From a virus, in the IMG/VR virus record IMGVR_UViG_3300027816_000074, positions 1-64,000 of that record: 64,000 bases of DNA, one strand, 5' to 3'. A program made the translations under genes and the position numbers. The first letter of the stretch is position 1. Every line of letters starts with the position of its first letter. Below are positions 30,059-39,505 of the stretch, one piece after another. The notes below the pieces were generated by a model that searched no databases, had not been told where the DNA came from, and was given only the letters and a program-made list of their open reading frames with translations.

Positions 30059-32728
30059 TTGTACGTAGACGCTTATTTTGATAGAGATTCTGATGTCATC
30101 AAAATAGTAGAAAGAAACAACAAGGGAAAAAGAGAATTTAAAGATTTTCCAGTTCGTTATACTTTTTACTATCCCGATCCTCGTGGTAAATTTACAAGCA
30201 TTTACGGAGACCCGCTGTCTCGCGTAGTTTGTAGAAATTCAAAAGATTTCCGTAAGGAAATGGCTATCCACAGTAATAAAAAACTTTATGAAGCAGACAT
30301 CAATCCAGTATTTGTATGTCTTAGTGAGAACTACCTTAATCAAGATGCACCAAAACTAAACATTGCATTCTTTGACATCGAGGTAGACTTCGACCCTGAA
30401 AGAGGATACAGTACTCCGGAAGATGCTTTTATGCCTATTACGGCAATCACTGTATACTTAAAATGGCTTAATCAATTAATCACTTTAGCTATTCCACCTA
30501 AAACTTTAAAAATAGATCAAGCTAGAGATCTTATTAAAGACGTACCTGATACACATCTTTTTGAAAACGAAGGAGATATGTTAGAAACATTTCTTGATCT
30601 TATCGAAGATGCAGACATTTTAAGTGGATGGAACAGTGAAGGATATGATATTCCTTATACTGTTAATCGTGTTACTCGTGTACTAAGTAAGGAAGATACT
30701 AAAAGATTCTGTCTGTTCGGACAGTATCCTAAAAAACGAGAATACGAAAAATACGGTAAATCTGCCGTGACCTATGATCTGATAGGGAGAGTTCATTTAG
30801 ACAGTCTTGAACTTTATAGAAAATACACCTATGAAGAAAGGCATTCTTATAGACTTGATGCTATTGGAGAAATGGAAGTCGGTGAAACCAAGACTGTTTA
30901 TGAAGGTACCTTAGATCAATTATACAACAATGACTTTCATAAATTTATTGTCTATAACAGACAAGACGTAGCACTACTGAATAAACTAGACAATAAACTA
31001 AAATTTATAGATCTAGCCAACACACTTGCACATGAATGTACTGTGTTACTGCAGACTACTATGGGTGCAGTAGCAGTTACAGAGCAGGCTATCATTAATG
31101 AAGCACATCAACGTGGCTTTCAGGTGCCTAATAGACCAAGGCGTGATGAAGATGAAGATACACAAGCAGCAGGTGCTTATGTTGCATATCCTAAAGAAGG
31201 CTTGCAAGACTGGGTTGGTTCATTAGATATTAACAGTCTTTATCCTAGTGCTATTAGAGCATTAAACATGGGTCCGGAAACTATTGTTGGACAACTAAGG
31301 CCTGTATATACAGAAACATACGTCCACGAACAAATGACTCTTAAAAAGAAATCATTTGCAGCAGCATGGGAAGGCATGTTTGGTAGTTTAGAATTTGAAT
31401 CTGTAATTAAAAAAGACAAAGCGACGGCTATCACTATTGACTTTGAAAACGGTGAAGAAGTTGTCATGAGTGGTGCAGAAATTTATAAATTAATCTACGA
31501 CAGTAATCAACCGTGGATGATGTCTGCAAATGGAACTATTTTTACCTATGAAAAAGAAGGTATTATTCCAGGTTTGTTAAAGCGTTGGTATGCAGAACGT
31601 AAAGAAATGCAGGCTAAACTTAAAGAGTGTATAAATGCTAGTAACAAAATTGAAGAGGAATATTGGGATAAGCGACAGTTGGTTAAGAAGATTAATCTTA
31701 ATAGTTTGTATGGTGCTATTCTTAATCCTGGCTGTAGGTTTTTCGATAAAAGAATCGGTCAATCAACGACGCTTACCGGACGGCAAATTGCCAAACACAT
31801 GGCAAGTAAAGTCAACGAAATAATTACTGGAGAATATGATCATGTTGGAAAAGCTATTATCTACGGCGATACTGATAGCTGTTATTTTTCTGCTTATCGG
31901 TCGCTTAAAAAAGATATTGACTCGGGCGCGATCCCGTGGACCAAAGAAACAGTAGTACAGCTTTACGATCAGATTGGCCAAGAGGTAAACAATACATTTG
32001 CCGGATTTATGGAAAATACATTTCATTGTCCTAAATCCAGAGGCGAAGTAATTAAAGCTGGTCGAGAAATTGTTGGTTCAAAAGCATTGTTCATTACTAA
32101 GAAACGTTATGCAGTATTGTATTACGATAAAGAAGGCAAGCGCACAGACACAGATGGAAAGCCTGGTAAGATTAAAGCCATGGGTCTGGATCTTAAACGT
32201 AGCGATACGCCAGAATTTATTCAGAACTTTCTGAGCGATGTACTTGAAAAAGTATTAACAGGTGCCAATGAAGAACAAGTGCTAGAGCATATTTCTAAAT
32301 TTAGGACTGAATTTAAATCTCGTCCTGGTTGGGAAAAAGGTAGTCCAAAACGTGCTAACAATATTACTGACTATGAAGCTAAAGAAAAGCGGCAGGGTAA
32401 AGCTAATATGCCTGGACATGTTCGTGCAAGCATAAATTGGAATACGCTAAAGCGTATGTACGATGACAAATATTCTATGCAGATTGTCGACGGAATGAAA
32501 GTCATTGTATGCAAATTAAAAGAAAATCCATTAGGGTTTACATCAGTAGCTTATCCTACAGATGAACTACGATTGCCTAAGTGGTTCCAGGAGCTGCCAT
32601 TTGATCATTTAGAAATGGAAGCAACTATTATAGATAACAAGCTAGAAAACTTAATCGGGGTCCTAAATTGGGATGTTCGATCAACTGAACAAAATAATAC
32701 GTTTAACAATTTATTTGATTTTAGTTGA
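30059..32728 (+). CDS. family B DNA polymerase (gp43-like)
   Basis: 889 residues (T4 gp43 has 898). Proofreading exonuclease: FFDIEVDF with Asp106 and Glu108, GWNSEGYDIPY with Asp197, YNRQDV with Asp303. Polymerase: motif A DINSLYPS (390-397), motif B NLNSLYGA (546-553), motif C YGDTDS (602-607). The tail NTFNNLFDFS is a likely clamp-binding peptide. It is the replicative enzyme, loaded on the gp45-type clamp encoded just downstream. The start is TTG 30059, set by the AGGAGA site 5 bases upstream; no ATG occurs before residue 68. Confidence 0.97.
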   Translation: MYVDAYFDRDSDVIKIVERNNKGKREFKDFPVRYTFYYPDPRGKFTSIYGDPLSRVVCRNSKDFRKEMAIHSNKKLYEADINPVFVCLSENYLNQDAPKLNIAFFDIEVDFDPERGYSTPEDAFMPITAITVYLKWLNQLITLAIPPKTLKIDQARDLIKDVPDTHLFENEGDMLETFLDLIEDADILSGWNSEGYDIPYTVNRVTRVLSKEDTKRFCLFGQYPKKREYEKYGKSAVTYDLIGRVHLDSLELYRKYTYEERHSYRLDAIGEMEVGETKTVYEGTLDQLYNNDFHKFIVYNRQDVALLNKLDNKLKFIDLANTLAHECTVLLQTTMGAVAVTEQAIINEAHQRGFQVPNRPRRDEDEDTQAAGAYVAYPKEGLQDWVGSLDINSLYPSAIRALNMGPETIVGQLRPVYTETYVHEQMTLKKKSFAAAWEGMFGSLEFESVIKKDKATAITIDFENGEEVVMSGAEIYKLIYDSNQPWMMSANGTIFTYEKEGIIPGLLKRWYAERKEMQAKLKECINASNKIEEEYWDKRQLVKKINLNSLYGAILNPGCRFFDKRIGQSTTLTGRQIAKHMASKVNEIITGEYDHVGKAIIYGDTDSCYFSAYRSLKKDIDSGAIPWTKETVVQLYDQIGQEVNNTFAGFMENTFHCPKSRGEVIKAGREIVGSKALFITKKRYAVLYYDKEGKRTDTDGKPGKIKAMGLDLKRSDTPEFIQNFLSDVLEKVLTGANEEQVLEHISKFRTEFKSRPGWEKGSPKRANNITDYEAKEKRQGKANMPGHVRASINWNTLKRMYDDKYSMQIVDGMKVIVCKLKENPLGFTSVAYPTDELRLPKWFQELPFDHLEMEATIIDNKLENLIGVLNWDVRSTEQNNTFNNLFDFS

Positions 32729-32761
32729 AAATTCTAAATACAATCAGAAAAGGAAAATAAA

Positions 32762-33493
32762 ATGAAAGATATTTTAACAGACATCGTAGCACATACACAT
32801 AGCCTGTCTATTTTACCTTTGGTAAAAATTACAGGAACTGAGACTGAGACTGCCATTGAAGCAATGGCTGAAGATAGATCAGTTATACTCTCTGCAAAAT
32901 CACATGAGCCGGTTGAAGAGTTCCAAGGAGTTTTTGGAATGCCTAATCTTGATAAACTAAAACTTCACTTAAACTATGAGGAATACAAAGAAGATGCTAA
33001 AATCGAATTAACTAGAGCTGTGCGTAATGGCGAAGAAATTCCAACAGGCATTCACTTTGAAAATACAACTGGTGACTTTAAAAACGATTATCGTTTTATG
33101 AACGCCGACATTATTAACGAAAAACTTAAAACAGTTAAATTCAAAGGGGCCAATTGGGATGTTAGTATTGAACCGAGCATTAGTTCAATTCAAAGACTAA
33201 AGTATCAAGCTCAAGCACATAGTGAAGAGTCGACTTTCCAAGTAAAAACTGAAAACAACAATTTAGTGTTATTCTTTGGTGATGCAGGCACTCACGCAGG
33301 AAGCTTTGTATTCCAATCAGATATAGAAAGTAAACTAAAACAGACATGGGCATGGCCAGTGTCGCAAGTGTTAAGTATTTTAAATCTAAGCGGAGACAAA
33401 AAACTGATGATTAGCGATGCTGGAGCTATGATGATCAGTGTAGACAGTGGTCTGGTAAACTACAACTACATTCTCCCAGCACAGACAAAATAA
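32762..33493 (+). CDS. sliding clamp (gp45-like)
   Basis: 243 residues (T4 gp45 has 228). The protein shows the two-domain clamp pattern of alternating strands, with NKLKLHLNYEEY... type strand-helix units, PSISSIQRLKYQAQAHSEE and a C-terminal LMISDAGAMMISVDSGLVNYNYILPA strand pair. Its position right after the polymerase gene and the presence of a gp44-type loader support the call. It forms a ring that tethers gp43 and, in T4, also activates late transcription. Strong AAAGGAAA ribosome site. Confidence 0.85.
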   Translation: MKDILTDIVAHTHSLSILPLVKITGTETETAIEAMAEDRSVILSAKSHEPVEEFQGVFGMPNLDKLKLHLNYEEYKEDAKIELTRAVRNGEEIPTGIHFENTTGDFKNDYRFMNADIINEKLKTVKFKGANWDVSIEPSISSIQRLKYQAQAHSEESTFQVKTENNNLVLFFGDAGTHAGSFVFQSDIESKLKQTWAWPVSQVLSILNLSGDKKLMISDAGAMMISVDSGLVNYNYILPAQTK

Positions 33494-33502
33494 GGGATAA
33501 CG

Positions 33503-33766
33503 ATGACATTCGTATTAAACTATGTTAAAGATCATATTCCTCAAATGGAAATGATTGGAGTAGTAATGCGTATTATAAGTTTTACATTAGTATCATGGTT
33601 AGGGCCAGCAAGTCCTTTTATGTTTGTTTGGATTTTTAACACTATAGATGCTGTACTTTTAACGTATTGTGCAACTATAAAGAAAGACAAAGCATATACA
33701 CTTTTAAATGGATTTTGGATCATAGTTGGTCTAATTGGAATTGCTAGGGCAGGAGGATTGTTATGA
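33503..33766 (+). CDS. small polytopic membrane protein, unknown
   Basis: 87 residues with three hydrophobic segments (about 18-35, 38-55 and 68-86) joined by short turns; one turn carries a KKDK positive cluster. An AAGGGATAACG site precedes ATG 33503. Similar small membrane proteins follow the clamp gene in T4-like marine phages. No function known; overlaps the next gene by 4 bases. Confidence 0.55.
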   Translation: MTFVLNYVKDHIPQMEMIGVVMRIISFTLVSWLGPASPFMFVWIFNTIDAVLLTYCATIKKDKAYTLLNGFWIIVGLIGIARAGGLL

Positions 33767-34221
33767 GTGGAATGAGAGAAAAAGATCAAGCAGATTTTGA
33801 TTTAGAGACATTTGTGGACTTATTTGATACAGCGATGAGTTCAGATAATCCAGCAGTACAACGTGCATTAAAGAATCTGATTCTTATTAGTGCTATGGTT
33901 AATGCGCAAAATGATCCTAGTGGTTTGACTAAAGGACCACTACGTAGAGTAGTCGAAGATATGAGACATCTAAGTAGAAGAATAGAGCAACTGGAAAGTG
34001 CAGGCGCATATAGATCTACATATACTACAAAAACTACTACAGGTACTGGAACTCCATACACGCCTAATCAGACTCAGTGGCCTAATGTATTGCCTGGAAC
34101 TATTCCCCCTGGAACTATAATTGGTGGGCAAAGTATCAGTGGTGGTCCTAGTAATCTAGCAGCAACTAGTCAAATAGATGTTAAAGTAGGCAATTTATTA
34201 GATAAGTTAGAATTAAAATGA
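33763..34221 (+). CDS. unknown protein with Thr/Gly/Pro-rich tail
   Basis: 152 residues. The N-terminal half is helical and charged (FDLETFVDLFDTAMSSDNPAVQ, then a VVEDMRHLSRRIEQLE coiled-coil segment). The second half is Thr/Gly/Pro-rich (TTKTTTGTGTPYTP, PGTIPPGTIIGG) and ends in a short KVGNLLDKLEL helix. Overlaps neighbours on both sides (ATGA). Not recognised; a linker-type virion or adaptor protein would fit the composition. Confidence 0.45.
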   Translation: MSGMREKDQADFDLETFVDLFDTAMSSDNPAVQRALKNLILISAMVNAQNDPSGLTKGPLRRVVEDMRHLSRRIEQLESAGAYRSTYTTKTTTGTGTPYTPNQTQWPNVLPGTIPPGTIIGGQSISGGPSNLAATSQIDVKVGNLLDKLELK

Positions 34222-35750
34222 ATAAAAATTTAACTGCATCTCAAAACGATTATGCATATTTTTTGCCGGCAACTAGCGGGTTTTACGCAACCTTTATTGG
34301 TAAGCAACGGTACGGAAATTACGTTGACCCTGCACGTATTCCTAAAAGTTTTGTCAATGGTATAGAAAGTTTAAATTATCTTGAACCAGAAAAAGGATTA
34401 TTTTATTATGATCACTGTCTGTATTCAGCAGGTCATGCTAACTTAGATCTTAACAAACAAGACGAAAGTGAAGACATGTTTCGTAATCGTGACCGCAGTA
34501 CTTCATGGGTACTAGGTGACTCGGGCGGTTTCCAAATTGGTAAAGGTGTCTGGGAAGCAGATTGGAAAGATCCTAACTGTCCTAAAGCACAAAAGAAACG
34601 CAGTCAAGTGTTAAATTGGATGGATACACTTATGGACTACGGTATGTGCCTTGATATTCCAGCATGGGTCGCTCGTAGTCCGGAAGGACAAAAGGCTACC
34701 GGTATTACTACATATGCAGAAGCAGTGCAAGGAACGTATATCAATAATGATTACTTCGTAAACAACAGAAATGGTAATTGTAAATTCTTAAATGTTCTGC
34801 AAGGCGAAAATCACGCAGATGCCGAAGATTGGTATCAGCGTATGAAAAAGTATTGTGACCCTAAGCAGTACAGTGACCGTGCATTTAACGGTTGGGCCAT
34901 GGGCGGTCAAAACATGTGTGATATACATCTAGTTCTAAAAAGAATCAACTCTTTAAGATTCGACGGCTTGCTAGAAAAAGATCAACAAGACTGGATGCAC
35001 TTTTTAGGAACCAGTAAACTAGAATGGGCTACCTTACTAACTGATTTACAACGTGCTATAAGAAAACACCATAACGAAAACTTTACTATATCATTTGACT
35101 GTGCAAGTCCATTCCTTGCAACCGCAAACGGTCAAATTTATGTTCAAACAGAAATCGAAGATAGAACTAAATGGGTATATAGAATGGTTCCGTCAGTTGA
35201 CGACAAAAAGTATGCCAACGATACTAGACTATTCAAAGACGTAGTGATCCAAGATGCAGTTTTTGAAAATTTTGAATCTAGTCCAATTATTGATCAATGT
35301 AGTATAAAAGATGTATGTATATATGCACCTGGTGATTTAAACAAAATTGGTAAAGAAGGCAGTACTAGTTGGGATTCATTTAGCTATGCCATTCAAATGG
35401 GGCATAATGTTTGGGCGCATATTAATGCTGTACAAGAAGCCAATCGGCAATATGATTTGGGGAAAATTCCGTCAATGTTAGTTGACGAACGCTTTGATAG
35501 AGTTTATTATAAGGACATTGTTAACGAAATATTTTCTACAAGCGACAAAGGAAAGTCAGATAAAATCATTGAAGATTATTCCAAATATTGGATGAGTATT
35601 ATTGGCACTAGAGGAGCAACAGGAAAAAGAACTGTAAACGCTCATACCTATGCAGATAAACTATTCGATATTGACGCCAACGTTGCTAATATTAAAATTC
35701 CTAAACTAACCGAACCTGTTCAAACAACCTTTGATACATTATTTGAATGA
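34218..35750 (+). CDS. DpdA-like DNA transglycosylase (TGT superfamily)
   Basis: 510 residues. The tRNA-guanine transglycosylase motifs are present in order: GDSGGFQIG (100-108) with the catalytic-type Asp101, LQGE (194-197), AMGG (227-230) and FDCASP (293-298) with Asp294. The C-terminal CxCxxC zinc site of tRNA-modifying TGT is absent. This fits DpdA, which swaps guanine in DNA for a 7-deazaguanine and protects phage DNA from nucleases. FolE (42001) and QueE (44114) supply earlier steps. QueC and QueD are not in the window. Overlaps its neighbours by 4 bases each. Confidence 0.75.
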   Translation: MNKNLTASQNDYAYFLPATSGFYATFIGKQRYGNYVDPARIPKSFVNGIESLNYLEPEKGLFYYDHCLYSAGHANLDLNKQDESEDMFRNRDRSTSWVLGDSGGFQIGKGVWEADWKDPNCPKAQKKRSQVLNWMDTLMDYGMCLDIPAWVARSPEGQKATGITTYAEAVQGTYINNDYFVNNRNGNCKFLNVLQGENHADAEDWYQRMKKYCDPKQYSDRAFNGWAMGGQNMCDIHLVLKRINSLRFDGLLEKDQQDWMHFLGTSKLEWATLLTDLQRAIRKHHNENFTISFDCASPFLATANGQIYVQTEIEDRTKWVYRMVPSVDDKKYANDTRLFKDVVIQDAVFENFESSPIIDQCSIKDVCIYAPGDLNKIGKEGSTSWDSFSYAIQMGHNVWAHINAVQEANRQYDLGKIPSMLVDERFDRVYYKDIVNEIFSTSDKGKSDKIIEDYSKYWMSIIGTRGATGKRTVNAHTYADKLFDIDANVANIKIPKLTEPVQTTFDTLFE

Positions 35751-36001
35751 CTTTACCAGACGAAAGATTTCGAGCTGTGCTTAGAACAAGAGAGCTTTTA
35801 GTAAACTTGTGTAACCCGCAGCATACTCCCCGAGTTCCTAAAATTATCAGAGATGAAGCAAGATGGTGTCTACGACACTATCCTGATCATTACGATATGA
35901 ATAAAACATCTCAAACAAGTCCGGATATTTTTCAAGAAAGAATGGAACCTGTAACTAAACTTTTTAAACAGTACGAGGAAAGTAAAAATGATCACAATTA
36001 A
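35747..36001 (+). CDS. BPSL0761-like small protein
   Basis: 84 residues. The opening TLPDERFRAVLRTRELLVNL followed by PRVPKIIRDEARWCLRHYP matches, as I remember it, the BPSL0761-type family of short bacterial and phage proteins, whose function is unknown. Helical, Arg-rich. It overlaps the transglycosylase gene (ATGA), so it may act with the DNA-modification enzyme, but that is only position. Confidence 0.5.
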   Translation: MTLPDERFRAVLRTRELLVNLCNPQHTPRVPKIIRDEARWCLRHYPDHYDMNKTSQTSPDIFQERMEPVTKLFKQYEESKNDHN

Positions 36002-36503
36002 AGATTTTATGGAAGTTGTTGATTACCGTATCACCGAAGGTAGTCAATACATGTGGAAATGCTACGGTTCCGATGCTTATAGATTAGACTCATGGAACGG
36101 TGACCACGACGGACATAGTGTTAGTATTGTATTCGATACCAAAACTCAAGAATTTTATGAAGTTAGTGTATATGATTATAAAAATCAACGTGCCTACAGA
36201 TTAATTAATCCCAATTATAAATTTGCACACGACGACGAAGCTAGTAGTCGTGGTGTTGATCTTAATCAAGCATGGGACGATGTTAATTACACTGATTTGG
36301 ATATTGCTGAAGATTTCTTAGAAAAGGCCGAGGCCATTGTTAATGGACAACCTTATGATGAAAGAGTAATGATTGAACTTGACTTACCAGAGAATTTAAT
36401 GCTAAAATTATACGAGTTAGCACACAAACAAGACATTACACTCAATCAATTAGTTGAAAACATTATTAAGTTCGAAATAGAAAATAGAAAAAATGCAGCG
36501 TAA
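35988..36503 (+). CDS. unknown protein with ribbon-helix-helix-like C-terminus
   Basis: 171 residues. Residues about 1-125 form a strand-rich domain (YMWKCYGSDAYRLDSW, SIVFDTKTQEFYEVSVYDY). The last 45 (MIELDLPENLMLKLYELAHK, then LNQLVENIIKFEI) have the strand-helix-helix pattern of Arc/MetJ-type DNA-binding domains. The combination suggests a DNA-binding regulator with a ligand or partner domain. The N-terminal domain resembles hypothetical proteins of marine T4-like phages. Role inferred. Confidence 0.5.
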   Translation: MITIKDFMEVVDYRITEGSQYMWKCYGSDAYRLDSWNGDHDGHSVSIVFDTKTQEFYEVSVYDYKNQRAYRLINPNYKFAHDDEASSRGVDLNQAWDDVNYTDLDIAEDFLEKAEAIVNGQPYDERVMIELDLPENLMLKLYELAHKQDITLNQLVENIIKFEIENRKNAA

Positions 36504-37035
36504 TTATAAAGACGGTATTAAAAACGATGTAAATTTTTTCATCGGAAATGAAGTTGAACACACTCCTGCATTCGGAATGCGTACAATGTTTGTTACTGGA
36601 GTACACAACATAGACGATATAGAAAATATCGTTAATGAAGAAAATTCAAAACTAGATAGATCATATCACATCAAGCATATTTTCTTTGGGGCTAATCATA
36701 GTTTCAATCCTCAAACATACGAGGAACATAAATTATGGGAAGAAATGATATTTTATTTCCTCAGAAAAGATTATCTGTGTTCTCTTGATATTCCTATAAA
36801 TCAAGTAGAGGAATTCCATGAATCAGGTTACTGTGAATATGATAATTTTATTCCTCAAATTCGTGTGCCGATTCCATATATAAAACTATGGAACTATAAC
36901 ACAATGGTTAAAATTGATGATAAAGATTTTAAAGCAACTAATCCTGGCGTATGGTCACACAGTCTACATACGCTAATGAATCGTAACAAATTTACAGACT
37001 GGTCGCAATACAATAATGACGAGATCGTTAAATGA
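36493..37035 (+). CDS. conserved marine phage protein, unknown
   Basis: 180 residues. Mixed alpha/beta, with DVNFFIGNEVEHTPAFGMRT, a HIKHIFFGANHSF strand-turn and a C-terminal KATNPGVWSHSL. The FIGxEVE(H/N)TP start is a pattern I associate with paired hypothetical genes in T4-like cyanophages, but no activity is known. It overlaps both neighbours and is probably translated with the next gene. Confidence 0.45.
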   Translation: MQRNYKDGIKNDVNFFIGNEVEHTPAFGMRTMFVTGVHNIDDIENIVNEENSKLDRSYHIKHIFFGANHSFNPQTYEEHKLWEEMIFYFLRKDYLCSLDIPINQVEEFHESGYCEYDNFIPQIRVPIPYIKLWNYNTMVKIDDKDFKATNPGVWSHSLHTLMNRNKFTDWSQYNNDEIVK

Positions 37036-37427
37036 TTATTAAACAAGATGTACGTCCAAATAAAATGATTTGGGTTACCTTTCGTAAGGAAGGGATCCAT
37101 TGTTACCCGGCAGCAGCCACAGACACTAACCTAGCAACAGGAGATGAATATGATGTATCGTTCCTTGCTCATCCTCACCGTCATATTTTTCACTTTCGTG
37201 TGTGGATCAGCGTTACTCATAACGACAGAGATATCGAGTTTATCCAATTTAAAAGATGGCTTGAAAAATTGTATAATAGCGAACAAGCTGTATTGTCGCT
37301 AGATCATAAAAGTTGCGAAATGATGTCAGATGAATTGTATGACATGATTTCCAATAAGTATCCAGGCAGAGAAGTTTGGATTGAAGTCTCCGAAGATGGA
37401 GAAAATGGTAGTTTTATCAAATATTAA
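37032..37427 (+). CDS. conserved marine phage protein, unknown
   Basis: 131 residues, overlapping the previous gene (ATGA). Features: MIWVTFRKEGIHCYPAA at the start, SFLAHPHRHIFHFRVWISV with several His, and a C-terminal helix with CEMMSDELYDMI. The His-rich strand FLAHPHRHIFHF recurs in phage hypothetical proteins that sit beside the preceding family. Metal binding is possible, not shown. Confidence 0.45.
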   Translation: MIIKQDVRPNKMIWVTFRKEGIHCYPAAATDTNLATGDEYDVSFLAHPHRHIFHFRVWISVTHNDRDIEFIQFKRWLEKLYNSEQAVLSLDHKSCEMMSDELYDMISNKYPGREVWIEVSEDGENGSFIKY

Positions 37428-37449
37428 TAATTAACAACTAAGGAAAAAT

Positions 37450-37689
37450 ATGTCTCAAGAACGTCTTAAAAAATATTTTGTTATGAAACCTGAAGTAACA
37501 AAAATTTTCGATGATCTAGAAGCTTATCATAATTTTTGCAGATTCGAATTGCTGCCTTTTAATCCGGCAGATCTATATAACAAATCAAGCACTATCTGGA
37601 ATCAATATCTGCAATCAACTAGACCTCGTAGATGGAAAAACGACAGACCTGGATCATATAACGGTCATAAAAAACACTATACAAGATAA
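37450..37689 (+). CDS. small basic protein, unknown
   Basis: 79 residues, preceded by an AAGGAAA ribosome site and a 22-base gap. Mostly helical with a C-terminal basic stretch (RPRRWKNDRPGSYNGHKKHY). Its last base overlaps the next start. The basic tail may bind nucleic acid. No family recognised, though similar proteins sit before glycosyltransferase genes in marine phages. Confidence 0.45.
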   Translation: MSQERLKKYFVMKPEVTKIFDDLEAYHNFCRFELLPFNPADLYNKSSTIWNQYLQSTRPRRWKNDRPGSYNGHKKHYTR

Positions 37690-38786
37690 TGACAGTCTAT
37701 ATAGTAGATCTTGAGGCAGTAGAAACAAGGTATACTGCCCAATGGAAATCTCATTTACCTAGTATTTTAAAAAAGAAAGGTTATGATGTTCAAGTTATAT
37801 CTGGCCCTGAGGATATTCCTAGTGCCACTACTCCTGGCGCCTTCCTTAATTTTGGCGGCACTAATGTCTATAAGTCTCGTCAAACTGAAGAGATTAGTAG
37901 ACTGTTTACTACCGGTAAGATAAAATCATTTGATCACTTTGTGTTTACTGATGCCTGGCATCCCGGTATCATTAATTTAAAGTATATGAGCAGTCTGCTT
38001 AGTGTTCCAATTAAGATACACGCACTATGGCATGCCGGCAGTTATGACCCTCAGGACTTCTTAGGTCGTCTAATTGGTAACGAACCTTGGGTAAGACATG
38101 CCGAGAAGTCATTTTTTTATGCTATTGATTATAATTACTTTGCTACAAACTTTCATATTGATATGTTTGTACGCAATTTATTGAACAACGGGCTGACGGA
38201 AAATCCATGGCTAGAAGATGATTTGCAGGATGCGTTAAAGGGTGATTGGCCTAATGTTGTACGCACAGGATGGCCTATGGAATATTTTCATGACATTTTC
38301 ACACAATATCAAGGAATGCCTAAGCGTGATTTAATTCTCTTTCCTCACAGACTGGCTCCCGAGAAGCAGGTCAATATTTTTAGAGATTTAAAAGAACTGT
38401 TACCACAATATGAATTTGTAATTTGTCAAGAACAAGAATTAACAAAAAACGAATATCATAACTTATTAGGCGAAGCTAAGATTGTGTTTAGTGCTAACCT
38501 ACAAGAAACCCTAGGCATCAGCTGTTATGAAGGATGCGTACTCAATGCTATTCCTATGGTTCCAGACAGACTTTCATATACAGAAATGTATTTTGACACA
38601 TTCAAATATCCTAGCAACTGGACAGATACTTGGGACAATTATTTGGACCATAGGCAAATGTTGGTAAAAACAATAATAGATCATATGACTTTTTACGAAA
38701 CTAGACTGCCAATGTTGCATAAACAAACGGAGGCATTACGTGAGCAATACTTCGCAGGAACCAATTTATACAATAACCTTAGATGA
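37689..38786 (+). CDS. GT-B-type glycosyltransferase
   Basis: 365 residues. The C-terminal Rossmann half carries LFPHRLAPEKQV (about 217-228) and ANLQETLGISCYEG (about 264-277), the GT4-type pattern in which the Glu of ..ETLG.. contacts the nucleotide sugar. The N-terminal half starts VYIVDLEAVETRY. It would transfer a sugar to DNA, protein or glycan. A truncated UGD-like sugar dehydrogenase is encoded at 41174. DNA glucosylation as in T4 is one option, but no hydroxymethylase is seen. Confidence 0.65.
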   Translation: MTVYIVDLEAVETRYTAQWKSHLPSILKKKGYDVQVISGPEDIPSATTPGAFLNFGGTNVYKSRQTEEISRLFTTGKIKSFDHFVFTDAWHPGIINLKYMSSLLSVPIKIHALWHAGSYDPQDFLGRLIGNEPWVRHAEKSFFYAIDYNYFATNFHIDMFVRNLLNNGLTENPWLEDDLQDALKGDWPNVVRTGWPMEYFHDIFTQYQGMPKRDLILFPHRLAPEKQVNIFRDLKELLPQYEFVICQEQELTKNEYHNLLGEAKIVFSANLQETLGISCYEGCVLNAIPMVPDRLSYTEMYFDTFKYPSNWTDTWDNYLDHRQMLVKTIIDHMTFYETRLPMLHKQTEALREQYFAGTNLYNNLR

Positions 38787-39135
38787 ACTTGAGCCGTTAA
38801 AGCCCGAGGACATTACTGTTACTTGGGATATGAATAGTCTTCCAAGTTTGACTACATCAGACATTATAACATTAACAGGTACACCTTATAATTCAGGATC
38901 TTATACAATAGGCAATATAGAAACAGTAGATTTATCTGGTATTGATTCTTTTACTACTTTTAGTAATTTTTATAAAGACGAGTTTGATGGTAGATTTCCA
39001 GATTACGAACGTGTTCAAGAAATGTGTAAAGAATATCCTGGACTGGAAATCGCATATCGAAAATTTAAAGAAGTTTATAAAATGGTTAAAGAAGATTTTG
39101 ACGGAAAAGAAAGAGAACGTAAAGGATACAAGTAG
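38740..39135 (+). CDS. unknown protein, GTG start
   Basis: 131 residues, starting at GTG 38740 with GGAGG six bases upstream and overlapping the glycosyltransferase by 47 bases. The first 65 residues are Thr/Ser-rich strands (TWDMNSLPSLTTSDIITLTG). The remainder is a charged helix (YERVQEMCKEYPGLEIAYRK...). An ATG start could not be found without losing the conserved-looking N-terminus. Not recognised; co-transcribed with the next two small genes. Confidence 0.45.
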   Translation: MSNTSQEPIYTITLDELEPLKPEDITVTWDMNSLPSLTTSDIITLTGTPYNSGSYTIGNIETVDLSGIDSFTTFSNFYKDEFDGRFPDYERVQEMCKEYPGLEIAYRKFKEVYKMVKEDFDGKERERKGYK

Positions 39136-39136
39136 T

Positions 39137-39505
39137 ATGACGACGTTTACTATACCTACCACAACTACTGGCCAAATTTATGTGTCTGCTGGTAACGGTG
39201 GAAGCGGTGGAACAGGTTCGTTTACTACAAGTACAAGTACAACTACTCAATTCAATAACAGTAAGGGCAAACCTGTTATGGAAATTCCAAATAGCGACGA
39301 CCCTAGTATCAAAATTAACGGCAGAATAGAATGGAATGGTGAAGACCTCCATAATAGATTAAAACGAATAGAAACTATGTTGAACATTCCTACAAGAGAT
39401 GTTATAATGGAAGAGAAGTATTCAAAACTTAAGAAGATTAATGATGAATACAACAAAGCGTTAGCAGAATATAAAACTTGGGAAACTTTAAAGGGGTCAA
39501 AATGA
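39137..39505 (+). CDS. unknown protein with Thr/Gly-rich head and coiled coil
   Basis: 122 residues from ATG 39137, one base after the previous stop. Residues 1-40 are Thr/Ser/Gly-rich; KGKPVMEIPNSDDPSIKING precedes a coiled coil (LHNRLKRIETMLNI, EEKYSKLKKINDEYNKAL). The open reading frame extends upstream on the antisense-like side of the previous gene, but ATG 39137 is best placed. The layout (disordered head, coiled coil) suggests a virion or adaptor protein. Confidence 0.45.
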   Translation: MTTFTIPTTTTGQIYVSAGNGGSGGTGSFTTSTSTTTQFNNSKGKPVMEIPNSDDPSIKINGRIEWNGEDLHNRLKRIETMLNIPTRDVIMEEKYSKLKKINDEYNKALAEYKTWETLKGSK

